From the NCBI GenBank assembly GCA_015231925.1, contig JADGAQ010000008.1, positions 1 through 52,510 on the forward strand: 52,510 bases of DNA. The letters are read 5' to 3'. Positions 16,202 through 25,384 of this stretch are shown here, piece after piece (positions within the stretch are counted from its first letter, which is position 1; the number at the start of each line of letters is the position of its first letter). The notes beneath the pieces were generated by a model. The model made no database searches and was not told the origin of the DNA. It worked only from the letters and a program-made list of their open reading frames with translations. Made by a program: the position numbers and the translations under genes. Origin of the DNA: Magnetococcales bacterium. GTDB taxonomy: Bacteria; Pseudomonadota; Magnetococcia; Magnetococcales; JADGAQ01.

Positions 16202-18222
16202 CGGCGGTTCCAGGGATTTTTGGGCAGGAAGGCGGGTACGCCGGGGCGCACCCCCCGAAAGACCTGGGTGTTGACCAGACTCTGGTCGGCGATCTCCTCC
16301 CGAGGGATCTCCCGCAGGAAACGGGAGGGATTGGTGGGCATGGAGCCGGTGCCGAGCTGTCGCCAGCGGGCGTGGGTCAACACCAGCCGCTCCCGGGCCC
16401 GGGTCATGCCGACATAGGCCAGACGCCGCTCCTCTTCCAGATTGCCTTCGTCGATGGAGCGTTGATGGGGCAACAGCCCCTCTTCCAGCCCGGCCAGGAA
16501 GACCACCGGAAATTCCAGCCCTTTGGCGGCGTGCAGCGTGGAGATCACCACCCGGTCGATGCCGCTGCGATCGTCCTGATGCATGTCGGCCACCAGGGCG
16601 GCCTCTTCCAGGAATTCGACGATATTCTCCCGGCGGGCCAGCTCGTTGGCCAGTTCGTTGAGGTTTTCGAAACGCTCCTGTTTCTTCTCCTCGCCTTCCA
16701 GGTACTTCAGATAGCCCGACTGCATCAACACCATGTCGAGAACCTGATTCGGCGGCATTTGGGAATCGAGGGCGGCGCGTCCGTTTTCCAGCACGGCCAC
16801 CAGCTCTTCCAGCCCCTTGCGGGCCGGTCCCTTGATGGCGGCGAGGCAATCGGGCGTGGCGGCCGCTTCCAGCAGGGAGCATTGGTGTTCGTTGGCCCAC
16901 TCCCGCAACTTGAGCAGGGCCACGTTGCCCACGCCGCGACGGGGCACGTTGACGATGCGTTCGAAGGCCAGGTCGTCCCGGCTGGTCACCAGCAGACGCA
17001 GATAGGCCACCGCATCGCGGATTTCGGCCCGATCCATGAACCGCATGCCCCCCACGATCTGATAGGGCACCATCTCCTTGTTGAACGCCTCTTCCAGGGC
17101 ACGGGTCTGGCGGCTGGTGCGCACCAGAATGGCGAAATCGCGGTGGGAGCGCCCCTCCTTGCGCATGGCCTGGCCGATTTCCCGGGCGATGTAACGCGCT
17201 TCGCCGTTGCTGTCTTCGGCGGCGTAGAGGGTGATCTTGGCCCCCTCCTGACCTTCGGTCCACAGCGTCTTGCCCATGCGGCCGGAGTTGTGGGTGATCA
17301 ACTGCCCGGCCACCTTCAGAATGCGGCTGGTGGAGCGATAGTTCTGTTCCAGTCGCACCACCCGCGCCTGGGGAAAATCTTCCTGGAAATTGAGCATGTT
17401 GTCGATACGCGCCCCGCGCCAACTGTAGATGACCTGATCGTCGTCCCCCACCACGCACAGATTGCCGTGTTTGGCGGCCAGAGCCCGCAGCCAGCGGTAT
17501 TGCACGGCGTTGGTATCCTGGTATTCGTCCACCAGCACGAAGTGGAAGGCCTCCTGGAACCGCTGCAGAATCTCCGGTTGCTGTTGCCACAGCAGCAGGC
17601 AGTTGAGCAGCAGGTCGCTGAAATCCATGGCGTTGAGCCGCAGCAACTCTTTCTGATAACGCTGAAACAGATCGACGATGCCGGCGAACTCCCGACTGGT
17701 GCGGAACATGTCGGCGTGGAGCTGGTCGGGGGTGATGGCGTCGTCCTTCCAGCGGGAGAGTCCGGCGGCGAGCTTGCCCGGCGTCCAGTAGACGTGGCTG
17801 AAGCCCGCCTCCTCCATGATGCGTTTGAGCAGCCGCTCCTGGTCCGAGGTGTCCAGAATGCTGAAAGGGGCCTGATAACCCAGCAGATGGCTGTGCTGAC
17901 GCAGCATGCGGGCGCCCATGCCGTGAAAGGTGCCGATCCACATGGCGTGCAGATTGATTTCCGGAAGGGTGCGTTCCACCCGCTCGCGCATTTCGCGGGC
18001 GGCTTTGTTGGTGAAGGTCACCGCCAGAATCTGATCGGGCCGGGCCATGCCGGAGACCAGCAGATAGGCCAGACGATGGGTCAGCACCCGGGTTTTGCCC
18101 GAACCGGCTCCCGCCAGCACCATCAAAGGCCCTTTCCCGGCGCCCACCGCTTCCTTCTGGGCCGGGTTCAGGGAGTCCAGCAACGCTTCCGCTTGCAACA
18201 TGAGATCACGCTCCCGACGCAT
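16198..18222 (-). CDS. ATP-dependent DNA helicase, UvrD/Rep/PcrA type (SF1)
   Basis: A 3'-5' superfamily 1A helicase acting in repair and fork restart. Motifs in order: Q-motif LNPAQKEAV, Walker [17 protein letters not shown], motif Ia [10 protein letters not shown], motif [10 protein letters not shown], motif [18 protein letters not shown], motif [14 protein letters not shown], motif [16 protein letters not shown], motif [19 protein letters not shown]. At 674 aa it is the size of E. coli Rep and lacks the longer UvrD C-terminal tail, so Rep or PcrA naming is equally possible. An ATG at 18201 with GGGAG 9 nt upstream (MLQAEALL...) is a strong alternative start. Confidence 0.94.
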   Translation of the reverse strand: MRRERDLMLQAEALLDSLNPAQKEAVGAGKGPLMVLAGAGSGKTRVLTHRLAYLLVSGMARPDQILAVTFTNKAAREMRERVERTLPEINLHAMWIGTFHGMGARMLRQHSHLLGYQAPFSILDTSDQERLLKRIMEEAGFSHVYWTPGKLAAGLSRWKDDAITPDQLHADMFRTSREFAGIVDLFQRYQKELLRLNAMDFSDLLLNCLLLWQQQPEILQRFQEAFHFVLVDEYQDTNAVQYRWLRALAAKHGNLCVVGDDDQVIYSWRGARIDNMLNFQEDFPQARVVRLEQNYRSTSRILKVAGQLITHNSGRMGKTLWTEGQEGAKITLYAAEDSNGEARYIAREIGQAMRKEGRSHRDFAILVRTSRQTRALEEAFNKEMVPYQIVGGMRFMDRAEIRDAVAYLRLLVTSRDDLAFERIVNVPRRGVGNVALLKLREWANEHQCSLLEAAATPDCLAAIKGPARKGLEELVAVLENGRAALDSQMPPNQVLDMVLMQSGYLKYLEGEEKKQERFENLNELANELARRENIVEFLEEAALVADMHQDDRSGIDRVVISTLHAAKGLEFPVVFLAGLEEGLLPHQRSIDEGNLEEERRLAYVGMTRARERLVLTHARWRQLGTGSMPTNPSRFLREIPREEIADQSLVNTQVFRGVRPGVPAFLPKNPWNRR

Positions 18223-18331
18223 TCGGACCTAAAGAACCGAACCATTCCGTCCGATAGATCCTTACAGAGGGAGGATAGTAAGCGCCCAGCCCTCCCGCCA
18301 CAAGGACCACCGCTTTCCGGGGGAAGGTTGC

Positions 18332-18637
18332 ATGAATATCCACGATGTCCCGAGCCGTCTCGCACCCGCCACGAATCCGAACCCCACCCGCTCCGGTCGG
18401 GTGACGGCGGCTTCCGCGCCCAACACCTTCGACAAGGTGCTGCGACAGGCTGTGGCCGAACTTGCGGCGCCGCGCATCGCCCCGGAAGAGTTCGACATGC
18501 ACCTCTTCGGCCTGTTCATGCAGTCCGTTTACGGTGACGAGCAGAAGACCCCCTCGCCCCGGAGCCTGCTGGTCGATCCGGATCAGGAGAAGACCACGAC
18601 GGAAAAGAGCCGTCCAGCCACCGATATCGTGGTGTAG
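18332..18637 (+). CDS. Hypothetical protein (101 aa)
   Basis: A short protein of unknown function. It has a good RBS (GGGGAAGG, 5 nt before ATG). The first 30 residues are Pro/Thr/Asn-rich and likely disordered. A helical core follows with FDKVLRQAVAELAAPR and EEFDMHLFGLFMQSVYGDE, and the C-terminal tail is charged. The pattern of a disordered start plus a short amphipathic core vaguely recalls rod-binding FlgJ N-termini, but similarity is too weak to name it. It stands 3 bp before the SDR gene and is divergent from the helicase gene. The 18223-18331 space must hold promoters for both directions. Confidence 0.6.
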   Translation: MNIHDVPSRLAPATNPNPTRSGRVTAASAPNTFDKVLRQAVAELAAPRIAPEEFDMHLFGLFMQSVYGDEQKTPSPRSLLVDPDQEKTTTEKSRPATDIVV

Positions 18638-18640
18638 CTC

Positions 18641-19474
18641 ATGGGGCCACCCGCGATTCTCATCACCGGCTGTTCCAGCGGCATCGGGCGATGTGTGGCC
18701 CGGGGTCTCAAGGAACGCGGCTGGCGGGTTTTCGCCACCGCCCGTCGCGAGGAGGATCTGCAGGCTCTGCGCGAGGAGGGACTTGAAGCCCTCTATCTGG
18801 AGTTGAACGATTCGGCCTCCATCGCCGCCGTGGTGCACGAGGTGATGACACGTACCGGCGGGCAACTCGACGCCCTGTTCAACAACGCGGCCTATGCCCA
18901 ACCCGGTGCGGTGGAGGACCTGCCCCGTCAGGCGTTGCGGGAGCAGTTCGAAACCAACCTCTTCGGCGGCCACGAGTTGATCTGCCGTATCCTTCCCTTC
19001 ATGCGCGCCGCCGGAAAAGGACGCATCCTGCAGAACAGCTCCGTGCTGGGTTTCGTGGCTCTGCCCCTGCGCGGGGCTTATGTGGCCAGCAAATTCGCCC
19101 TCGAAGGTCTGAGCGACACCTTGCGTCTGGAACTCGCCGGTACGGGTATCCGGGTGATTCTCATCGAACCCGGTCCCATCGTCTCCCGCATCAAGGAGAA
19201 CGCCCTGCTGGCCATGCAACGCCATATCGACCCGGAGAAGAGCGTGCATCGCGAGCGTTATGCCCGGCGTCTGGCCTCCCTGGAAGAGAAGGATGTGGTC
19301 TCCCGCTTCACCCTGCCGCCGCAGGCCGTTCTGGCCAAGGTTGTCGAGGCGCTGGAAAGCCCGCACCCACGAGCCCGCTATCGCGTCACCGTTCCCACCC
19401 GCCTCATGGCTTTAGCCAAACGGTTGTTGCCCACCTCCCTGCTGGATCGTCTGCTGCAACGCGGCCTCTGGTGA
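18641..19474 (+). CDS. Short-chain dehydrogenase/reductase (classical SDR)
   Basis: A soluble NAD(P)-dependent oxidoreductase of 277 aa. The cofactor motif is TGCSSGIG (residues 9-16), followed by NNAAYA, the catalytic Ser in NSSVLGFVALP and the YxxxK pair in AYVASKFALEG. Arg residues after the second beta strand (ATARREED) suggest NADP(H) preference. The substrate cannot be predicted. It is 3 bp after the 101-aa gene and 60 bp before an ArsS-like radical SAM gene, so a shared transcript is likely. Confidence 0.9.
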   Translation: MGPPAILITGCSSGIGRCVARGLKERGWRVFATARREEDLQALREEGLEALYLELNDSASIAAVVHEVMTRTGGQLDALFNNAAYAQPGAVEDLPRQALREQFETNLFGGHELICRILPFMRAAGKGRILQNSSVLGFVALPLRGAYVASKFALEGLSDTLRLELAGTGIRVILIEPGPIVSRIKENALLAMQRHIDPEKSVHRERYARRLASLEEKDVVSRFTLPPQAVLAKVVEALESPHPRARYRVTVPTRLMALAKRLLPTSLLDRLLQRGLW

Positions 19475-19534
19475 TCCCCCTTGCGATGTACACCTTCCGG
19501 GGTGTATCTGAAAGCAGGAGCGTGGGTCGTCCGA

Positions 19535-20506
19535 ATGAGGGGGATTTCTTTCTTGAACACCTTTTTGAGCCATGTAGACCGTCATACCGGCCAGCCGGGG
19601 CTTTTCTGCCGGGATTTGGAGCTGCTTCAGGTCAATCTGGGGCTGCGCTGCAACCTGGAGTGTCACCATTGCCATGTGGCGGCCTCGCCGCGTCGCAAGG
19701 AGGCGATGTCCCGGGAGGTCATGGATCAGGTGCTGGCCTTGAGCGAAACCAGCGGCTGCCGCAAAGTGGATATCACCGGCGGGGCCCCGGAATTGCACCC
19801 GCATTTCCGGGAGTTCGTCACCGCCTTGCATGATCGGGGGCTTGAGATTCAGGTACGCACCAATCTGGTGGTCCACCTGGAAGCCGGCATGGAGTGGGTG
19901 GCCCCGCTGCTGCGGGATCTCAAGGTGCAACTGGTGGGTTCCATGCCCTGTTACCTGGAAACCAACGTGACGGCGCAACGCGGTCCCGGAGTTTACCAGG
20001 GCTCCATCATGGCCATGCGCCGTCTCAACGAACTGGGTTACGGTCGCTCCGCCGATTTGCGGCTCGATCTGGTCTACAATCCCGGCGGTCCCTTTCTGCC
20101 CCCGATGCAATGCCGCCTGGAAGCCGACTACCGTCGCGAGCTGCATACCCGTTTCGGCCTCGACTTCACCTCGTTGCTGACCATCGCCAACATGCCCATC
20201 GGGCGTTTCCGGGCCGATTTGCGCCAGCAGGGCCGGGAAGACCAGTACCGCGCCCTGCTGCAGGACGCCTTCAACCCCGCCACTCTGGAGGGGTTGATGT
20301 GTCGTCATCAGGTGAGCATCGCCTGGGACGGCACCCTCTACGACTGCGACTTCAATCTGGCCCTGGGCCTGCCCCTCGCCACCGCCAACCGGCTGGAAGA
20401 GTGTCGGCCCGAGGTGTTGGCGCAACGCCCCATCGTTACCGGCGACCACTGTTTCGGCTGCACCGCGGGCAGTGGTTCCTCCTGCCGGGGGGCGTTGGTG
20501 GCCTGA
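19535..20506 (+). CDS. arsS: Radical SAM protein, ArsS-like (arsenosugar biosynthesis type)
   Basis: A 4Fe-4S/SAM enzyme. Cysteines 39, 43 and 46 (CNLECHHC) ligate the cluster, preceded by ELLQVNLGLR and followed by the ITGGAPELHPHF strand. The C-terminal block, MCRHQVSIAWDGTLYDCDFN and DHCFGCTAGSGSSCRG, matches ArsS, where extra cysteines may bind an auxiliary cluster. ArsS joins dimethylarsinate to the SAM adenosyl group. This version has Cys, not selenocysteine, at the GSSC site. The ATG at 19535 is favoured; an in-frame TTG at 19481 would extend it by 18 residues. No arsM methyltransferase is in the window, so the arsenic role is family-based. Confidence 0.85.
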   Translation: MRGISFLNTFLSHVDRHTGQPGLFCRDLELLQVNLGLRCNLECHHCHVAASPRRKEAMSREVMDQVLALSETSGCRKVDITGGAPELHPHFREFVTALHDRGLEIQVRTNLVVHLEAGMEWVAPLLRDLKVQLVGSMPCYLETNVTAQRGPGVYQGSIMAMRRLNELGYGRSADLRLDLVYNPGGPFLPPMQCRLEADYRRELHTRFGLDFTSLLTIANMPIGRFRADLRQQGREDQYRALLQDAFNPATLEGLMCRHQVSIAWDGTLYDCDFNLALGLPLATANRLEECRPEVLAQRPIVTGDHCFGCTAGSGSSCRGALVA

Positions 20507-20509
20507 ACC

Positions 20510-21931
20510 GTGGAAACCCTCTCTCCCGATCTGTGTGTGATAGGTGGTGGTTCCGGCGGATTGTCCGTCGCGGCGGGGGCGGCTCAAATGGGCGCGCGCA
20601 CCGTTCTGCTGGAGCGACATCTCATGGGGGGGGAGTGCCTCAACAGCGGCTGCGTGCCTTCCAAGGCGCTGCTGGCGGCGGCTCACGAGGTTCATATGGC
20701 CCGCAAAGCCATGGCGCTCGGCGTGGAGGTGGCCTCTTTCCGGGTCGATATGAACCGGGTTTGGCAACGGGTTCAGGAGACCATCGCCGCCATTGCGCCC
20801 CATGATTCCCAGGAACGTTTCGAGTCCCTCGGGGTGCGGGTCATTCGGCAGGAGGGGCGTTTTACCGCCCCCGACGAGGTGGCGGCGGGCGATGTGCGCA
20901 TTCGCGCCCGGCGTTTCGTGGTGGCTACCGGCAGTCGTCCCGCGGTGCCGCCCATCGCCGGTTTGAAGGAAGCGCCCTTTTTCACCAATGAAAATCTCTT
21001 CACCAACCGGTTGTTTCTGCCCCATCTGCTGGTGTTGGGAGGTGGTCCCATCGGATTGGAGATGGCCCAGGCCTATCGCCGTCTGGGATCGGAAGTCACT
21101 GTGGTGGAGCGGGCGCGTCTGCTGCCCCGGGCCGACGCCGAGGCGGCGGAGGTGGTGCGCCAGGCTTTGGAAAACGAAGGGGTGCGCTTCCTTCAGGGCG
21201 TGGAGGTGAACGCCGTCTCGGGAGAACCCGGCGCCATCACGCTGCATCTGCGGCAGGATGGCCGGGAGAGGATTTTGCAGGGTTCCCACCTTCTGGTGGC
21301 GGTGGGGCGCAAGCCCAATCTGGAAGCGTTGGAACTGGCCGCGGCGGGCATTGTCCATACCCCCTCGGGCATCACCGTGGATGGGGGCATGCGCACCTCC
21401 AACCGACGGGTTTACGCCATCGGGGATGTGTGCGGCGGGCCTTTGTTCACCCATGCCGCCGGGTATCAGGCGGGTATCGTCATTCGTCATGCCTTGTTTC
21501 GCCTGCCCGCCCGGGTGGATTATACGGCGTTGCCCCAGGTGACCTACACCGATCCGGAGTTGGCCCAGGTGGGGCTTTCGGAAGAGCAGGCCCGGGAGCG
21601 GGGCCTGGTCGTTCGGGTGCTGCGCAAGCCCTTTGCGGAGAACGATCGCGCCCGCGCCGAAGGGACGCCTGCCGGTTTCGTCAAAGTGGTTGTGGAAAAA
21701 CGCGGTCGCGTTCTGGGGGCCACCCTGGTGGGTGACAAGGCGGGGGAGTTATTGCAGCCCTGGATATTGGCCCTACACAAGAAGCTGAAAATCGCCGATC
21801 TGGCCACCCTGATTGCGCCCTATCCCACGTTGGGTGAGATCAACAAGGGGGTGGCGGGCGGATTCTTCACGCAAACCCTCTATTCGTCCCGCACCCGCAA
21901 ACTGGTTGCCTTTCTTTCTCGTTTCGGATGA
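20510..21931 (+). CDS. FAD-dependent pyridine nucleotide-disulfide oxidoreductase (mercuric reductase-like)
   Basis: 473 aa of the lipoamide dehydrogenase/MerA fold. FAD site GGGSGGLSVAAGAA (12-25); redox-active pair Cys43/Cys48 in GECLNSGCVPSK; NAD(P) site GGGPIGLEMAQAYRRLGSEV; second FAD motif YAIGDVCGG; and a C-terminal dimerisation domain. The catalytic HxxxxE of this family (HPTLSE in Lpd/MerA) reads APYPTLGE here: the His next to Pro is replaced by Tyr. No N-terminal HMA domain or C-terminal vicinal Cys pair for Hg(II) is present. The start is GTG, 3 bp after arsS. Such oxidoreductases often neighbour arsS. Confidence 0.88.
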   Translation: METLSPDLCVIGGGSGGLSVAAGAAQMGARTVLLERHLMGGECLNSGCVPSKALLAAAHEVHMARKAMALGVEVASFRVDMNRVWQRVQETIAAIAPHDSQERFESLGVRVIRQEGRFTAPDEVAAGDVRIRARRFVVATGSRPAVPPIAGLKEAPFFTNENLFTNRLFLPHLLVLGGGPIGLEMAQAYRRLGSEVTVVERARLLPRADAEAAEVVRQALENEGVRFLQGVEVNAVSGEPGAITLHLRQDGRERILQGSHLLVAVGRKPNLEALELAAAGIVHTPSGITVDGGMRTSNRRVYAIGDVCGGPLFTHAAGYQAGIVIRHALFRLPARVDYTALPQVTYTDPELAQVGLSEEQARERGLVVRVLRKPFAENDRARAEGTPAGFVKVVVEKRGRVLGATLVGDKAGELLQPWILALHKKLKIADLATLIAPYPTLGEINKGVAGGFFTQTLYSSRTRKLVAFLSRFG

Positions 21932-22010
21932 GGAAGCGGGGTACCCGCCCGGATTGGTTTGTGGTAAAAGAGGGGCGGGCGTTTCCCGGCAGCACGGGTG
22001 GAATTTTTTT

Positions 22011-22184
22011 CCTTTCAATATTTTATCTTTTAAATATCAAAAAAAGGAAATGTTCTATCCTTTGACTTTTCTGTTTTTCGTATAGGTTATTAAATTTTTA
22101 TTAAAAATATTTACAATATAAAAAGATAAAGTCAAAAGACAGAACATTTCCTTTTTTTGATACTTAAAAGATAAATATTGAAAG
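22011..22184. repeat. Paired inverted AT-rich repeats (MITE-like), 64-bp core
   Basis: The left arm 22011-22066 (CCTTTCAATATTTTATC ... TTTGAC) faces the right arm 22131-22184 (GTCAAAAGACAGAACATTTC ... AATATTGAAAG). The arms are about 90% complementary over about 54 bp. The core is AT-rich without an ORF. It is flanked by the oxidoreductase end and the transketolase start 51 bp further on. The outer end continues into GTCAAAA, so the same hexamer GTCAAA occurs at both ends of the right arm. Confidence 0.9.
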
Positions 22185-22235
22185 TCAAAATAATTAAGAA
22201 TATTTTCCCGCCGCACTTTGTCCTGGAGTTCGTTC

Positions 22236-24209
22236 ATGGATCAAGACCGTTTGGACAGACTTTGCATCACCACCCTTCGTATGCTGGCAGCGGATGCCGT
22301 CGAAGAGGCCAAGTCGGGACACCCCGGCCTGCCCCTGGGGGCCGCGCCCATGGCCTACGTCCTCTGGTCGCGATTTCTGCGCCACAATCCCGGCAATCCC
22401 TCCTGGATCGATCGGGACCGCTTCATCCTCTCGGCGGGCCACGGTTCGGCCCTCCTTTACGCCTTGCTGCACCTTTTCGGCTACGGCCTGCCTCTGGAGG
22501 AGGTACGCCGCTTCCGCCAATGGCAAAGCCGCACCCCCGGCCATCCCGAATACGGTCACACCGTCGGCGTCGAAGCCACCACCGGTCCGTTGGGACAGGG
22601 CTTCGCCATGGGCGTGGGCATGGCCCTGGCGGAACGCCATCTGGCGCAATGCTACAACCAGCCGGAGTTTTTCCCGGTGGTCAACCACTTCACCTACGCC
22701 ATCTGCTCCGACGGCGACCTGATGGAGGGCATCTCCTCGGAAGCGGCTTCCCTGGCGGGACAGCTCTGTCTGGGCAAACTGATCTATCTTTACGATAACA
22801 ACGGCATCTGCATCGAAGGTTCCACCAACCTGACCTTCAGCGAAGACGTGGCCCGTCGTTTCGAAGCGTATGAGTGGCATGTGCAGCAGGTGGAGGACGG
22901 CGAGGATCTGGAAGCCATCGCTGCCGCCATCGAAGCAGCCCAGGAAGAGGAGGAGCGCCCCTCCCTGATCATGGTGCGCACCCGTATCGGTCACGGCAGC
23001 CCGTTGGCCGGAACGGCGGAAGTCCACGGCGCTCCCCTGGGAACGGCGGGACTGGCGGCCACACGGCAGTTTTACAACTGGCCGGAAGAGCGCTTTCATG
23101 TACCGGAAGAGGTGCGGGAGGCCTTCCGGGAGATGGTGCGTCGCGGGGTGGAGCAGGAGGAGGAGTGGCAGGCGCGGGTGGAGGCTTGTCGCACCCGTTA
23201 TCCCGACGAGATGAGCTGTATGGAATCCCGTTTGCGGGGTGAATTGCCCACCAAGTGGGACACTGGTTTGCGGGCCCTGACCTGGAGCGACAAGGGCATT
23301 GCCACCCGGGCCGCGTCGGGCCAGGTGATCAACGCCATTGCGCCCCATTTGCCGGCCATGATCGGCGGGTCGGCGGATCTGGCGCCGTCCAACAACACCT
23401 GGATCAACTCTTCCGAAGCGCGCAACATCCATTTCGGGGTGCGGGAGCATGCCATGGGGGCCATGGCCAACGGCATGGCGCTGCATGGTGGTCTGTTGCC
23501 CTTCGTGGGCACTTTCCTGGTCTTTTCGGATTACATGCGCGGGGCCATTCGCTTGTCGGCTTTGATGAAGACCCCGGTGGTTTATGTGTTGACCCACGAT
23601 TCGATTGCCGTTGGGGAGGATGGTCCCACCCATCAGCCGGTGGAGCATGTGGCCAGCCTGCGGGCCATTCCGGGATTGACGGTGATGCGTCCCGCCGACG
23701 GGCCGGAGACGGCGGCCTGCTGGCGTCAGGCGGTGACGGGTGGCTCGCCGGTGGCCTTGATTCTGACCCGTCAGAAGCTGCCTTTGTTGCCTCACGGGGC
23801 GGATGTGGATGCCCAGGTGGCGCGGGGCGCTTATATCGTGGAAGAGGGCGAGGGCGAGCCGGAAGCGATTTTGATCGCCACGGGCAGCGAGGTTGGGCTT
23901 GCGCTGGAGGCGCGTCGGGTATTGGCCAAAGAGGGGCGGCGGGTTCGGGTGGTTTCCATGCCGTCGTGGGAGTTGTTCGCGGCCCAGGGGGCGGACTATC
24001 GGGAGCGGGTACTGCCTGCGGCGGTCAAGGCGCGGGTGGTGGTGGAAGCGGGCACCTCTTTCGGCTGGCACCGTTGGGCTGGGGATGCGGGCCGGATGAT
24101 CACCGTGGATCGGTTCGGGGCTTCCGCGCCCGGTGAGAAGGTCTTGGAAGAGTATGGCTTTTCCGTAGCCAATGTCGTGTCCGTGACCCGAGAAGTCCTG
24201 GATAAATAA
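22236..24209 (+). CDS. tkt: Transketolase
   Basis: A thiamine-diphosphate enzyme transferring two-carbon units in the pentose phosphate pathway. N-terminal [18 protein letters not shown], substrate His in [30 protein letters not shown], and the ThDP/Mg motif [17 protein letters not shown]...[11 protein letters not shown]. The pyrimidine domain carries [12 protein letters not shown] and [19 protein letters not shown]. At 657 aa it is typical. ATG 22236 with GGAG 9 nt upstream is chosen over the upstream TTG at 22218. The gene is isolated between two MITE-like pairs. Confidence 0.96.
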   Translation: MDQDRLDRLCITTLRMLAADAVEEAKSGHPGLPLGAAPMAYVLWSRFLRHNPGNPSWIDRDRFILSAGHGSALLYALLHLFGYGLPLEEVRRFRQWQSRTPGHPEYGHTVGVEATTGPLGQGFAMGVGMALAERHLAQCYNQPEFFPVVNHFTYAICSDGDLMEGISSEAASLAGQLCLGKLIYLYDNNGICIEGSTNLTFSEDVARRFEAYEWHVQQVEDGEDLEAIAAAIEAAQEEEERPSLIMVRTRIGHGSPLAGTAEVHGAPLGTAGLAATRQFYNWPEERFHVPEEVREAFREMVRRGVEQEEEWQARVEACRTRYPDEMSCMESRLRGELPTKWDTGLRALTWSDKGIATRAASGQVINAIAPHLPAMIGGSADLAPSNNTWINSSEARNIHFGVREHAMGAMANGMALHGGLLPFVGTFLVFSDYMRGAIRLSALMKTPVVYVLTHDSIAVGEDGPTHQPVEHVASLRAIPGLTVMRPADGPETAACWRQAVTGGSPVALILTRQKLPLLPHGADVDAQVARGAYIVEEGEGEPEAILIATGSEVGLALEARRVLAKEGRRVRVVSMPSWELFAAQGADYRERVLPAAVKARVVVEAGTSFGWHRWAGDAGRMITVDRFGASAPGEKVLEEYGFSVANVVSVTREVLDK

Positions 24210-24224
24210 CCCAAAAGGGTTTTG

Positions 24225-24388
24225 CCTTTCAATATTTTCCTTTAAGTATCAAAAAAAGGAAATGTTCTGTCCTTTGACGTGCTTTTAATTATTAGTATAC
24301 ATAGTATAACTAATAATAGATTAACAAATCTAACGTCAAAGGACAGAACATTTCCTATTTTTGATACTTAAAGAAATATATTGAAAGG
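24225..24388. repeat. Paired inverted AT-rich repeats (MITE-like), 56-bp core
   Basis: The left arm 24225-24278 begins 15 bp after the tkt stop; the right arm is 24335-24388. The core is AT-rich with a smaller ATTATTAGTA/TACTAATAAT palindromic tendency. The right end ATTGAAAGG supplies the AAGG ribosome-binding sequence of the next gene (ATG 24400). Confidence 0.9.
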
Positions 24389-24399
24389 ATGTGATTCTC

Positions 24400-24756
24400 A
24401 TGGCAACGAATACTCAACGAGTGGTTTACTCTACCGAGCTTGGCAAAATGTGTCCGGAATGCGGCAAACCGGCAACAAACTGTATTTGCCGCAAAAAGGG
24501 TCCTGTTCTCCCGTCTGACGGGGTGGTGCGGGTGCAGCGGGAGACCAAGGGCCGGGGTGGAAAAGAGGTGACGGTGATCAAAGGCGTTGCCGGAGACCCC
24601 CTGTTTCTGGCACAACTGGGCAAGGAACTCAAAACCCTGTGCGGCTCGGGCGGCACCGTGAAGGACGGCGTGATCGAGGTGCAGGGGGACCATGTCGAAC
24701 GGGTGATGGAACATCTGCAAAAGCGGGGCATGCGGGTCAAACGGGCGGGGGGATAA
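24400..24756 (+). CDS. yciH: Translation initiation factor SUI1/eIF1-like protein YciH
   Basis: A 118-residue eIF1-fold protein that in bacteria may influence start-site fidelity under stress. An N-terminal zinc-ribbon-like CPECGKPATNCIC is followed by VVRVQRETKGRGGKEVTVI and the GSGGTVKDGVIEVQGDH core, all characteristic of SUI1. An in-frame GTG at 24391 is possible, but ATG 24400 matches family length. The RBS (AAGG, 11 nt upstream) lies in the end of the AT-rich repeat. Confidence 0.93.
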   Translation: MATNTQRVVYSTELGKMCPECGKPATNCICRKKGPVLPSDGVVRVQRETKGRGGKEVTVIKGVAGDPLFLAQLGKELKTLCGSGGTVKDGVIEVQGDHVERVMEHLQKRGMRVKRAGG

Positions 24757-24833
24757 ACCCGGCTGCTTGACCGGACCATCCCCCATCTTCCGAGGATGTT
24801 GCCAACAAGCAGCCAACTCGTCGGACAGGAACC

Positions 24834-25379
24834 ATGACCGACCCGGATTCCGAAAACAACCTCCTGATTCACCGGGCGCGTCATGGCGACCGTCAGGCCT
24901 TCGGGAGTCTGCTGGAACGTCATTACCATCAGATCTACCGACTGGCCTATCGATGCTGCGGTATTCGCGAAGACGCGGAAGAGATTGCCCAGGAGGTTTG
25001 CCTCAAACTGGTGCGCTCCTTGGGGGAGTTTCGCGGTGAGGCCGCCTTTTCCACCTGGTTGCACGGTTTGACCCTGAATGCCGCCCGGGATTATCTGCGT
25101 TCCCGACGTACCCGCTGGGAACGGGAAGACGACGGGTTGGAACTGGATGCGCTGCCCGGTACGACCCTCGACCCCGAACGCCATCTTCTCTCCCGGTTGA
25201 TTCTGCGCTGCATCGCCCTGCTGCCGGAAACCTTGCGCTCGGCGGTGCTGTTGGTTCACTCCGAGGGACTCAATCATCGTCAGGCGGGACAAGCCTTGGG
25301 CTGCGCCGAAGGAACCGTCTCCTGGCGTCTGTCGGAGGCGCGCAAACGCCTCTCCCTCTGTCTGGATCAAGGAGGTTGA
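24834..25379 (+). CDS. ECF-type RNA polymerase sigma factor
   Basis: 181 aa. Region 2 is at about 10-85 (LLIHRARHGDRQAFGSL...YRCCGIREDAEEIAQEVCLKL...TWLHGLTLNAARDYLRSR), and region 4 at about 120-175 with ALLPETLRSAVLLVHSEGLNHRQAGQALGCAEGTVSWRLSEARKRL. The RBS is ACAGGAACC. It is directly followed, 5 bp after its stop, by a membrane-anchored VWA protein, which is likely its regulatory partner. Autoregulation is probable, but no promoter was identified. The 77-bp upstream space holds a GGCTGCTTG...CAAGCAGCC inverted repeat (24762-24815 region). Confidence 0.92.
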   Translation: MTDPDSENNLLIHRARHGDRQAFGSLLERHYHQIYRLAYRCCGIREDAEEIAQEVCLKLVRSLGEFRGEAAFSTWLHGLTLNAARDYLRSRRTRWEREDDGLELDALPGTTLDPERHLLSRLILRCIALLPETLRSAVLLVHSEGLNHRQAGQALGCAEGTVSWRLSEARKRLSLCLDQGG

Positions 25380-25384
25380 CGCCC

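Noticed and set aside
14882-17941. A 1019-codon open frame on the minus strand
   Set aside because: Only its last 439 codons (TrmFO) are coding. The rest reads through the helicase gene in another frame and gives low-complexity Arg/Gly/Pro sequence with no motifs.
19412-21490. A 692-codon minus-strand frame opposite arsS and the oxidoreductase
   Set aside because: Low-complexity His/Gln/Gly composition typical of shadow frames; the plus-strand genes have full family motifs.
22010-22085. Recurring short peptide reading FKYQKKEMFCPLT in many small frames
   Set aside because: It is just the translation of the AT-rich repeat. Copies differ by 1-2-bp indels that break the frame, so the repeat is not under coding selection.
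24225-24388. Interpretation of the facing repeats as simple transcription terminators
   Set aside because: They also occur upstream of genes, bracket a 2-kb gene pair, have arms of about 55 bp and lack GC-rich stems. A terminator side effect is possible but does not explain the arrangement.
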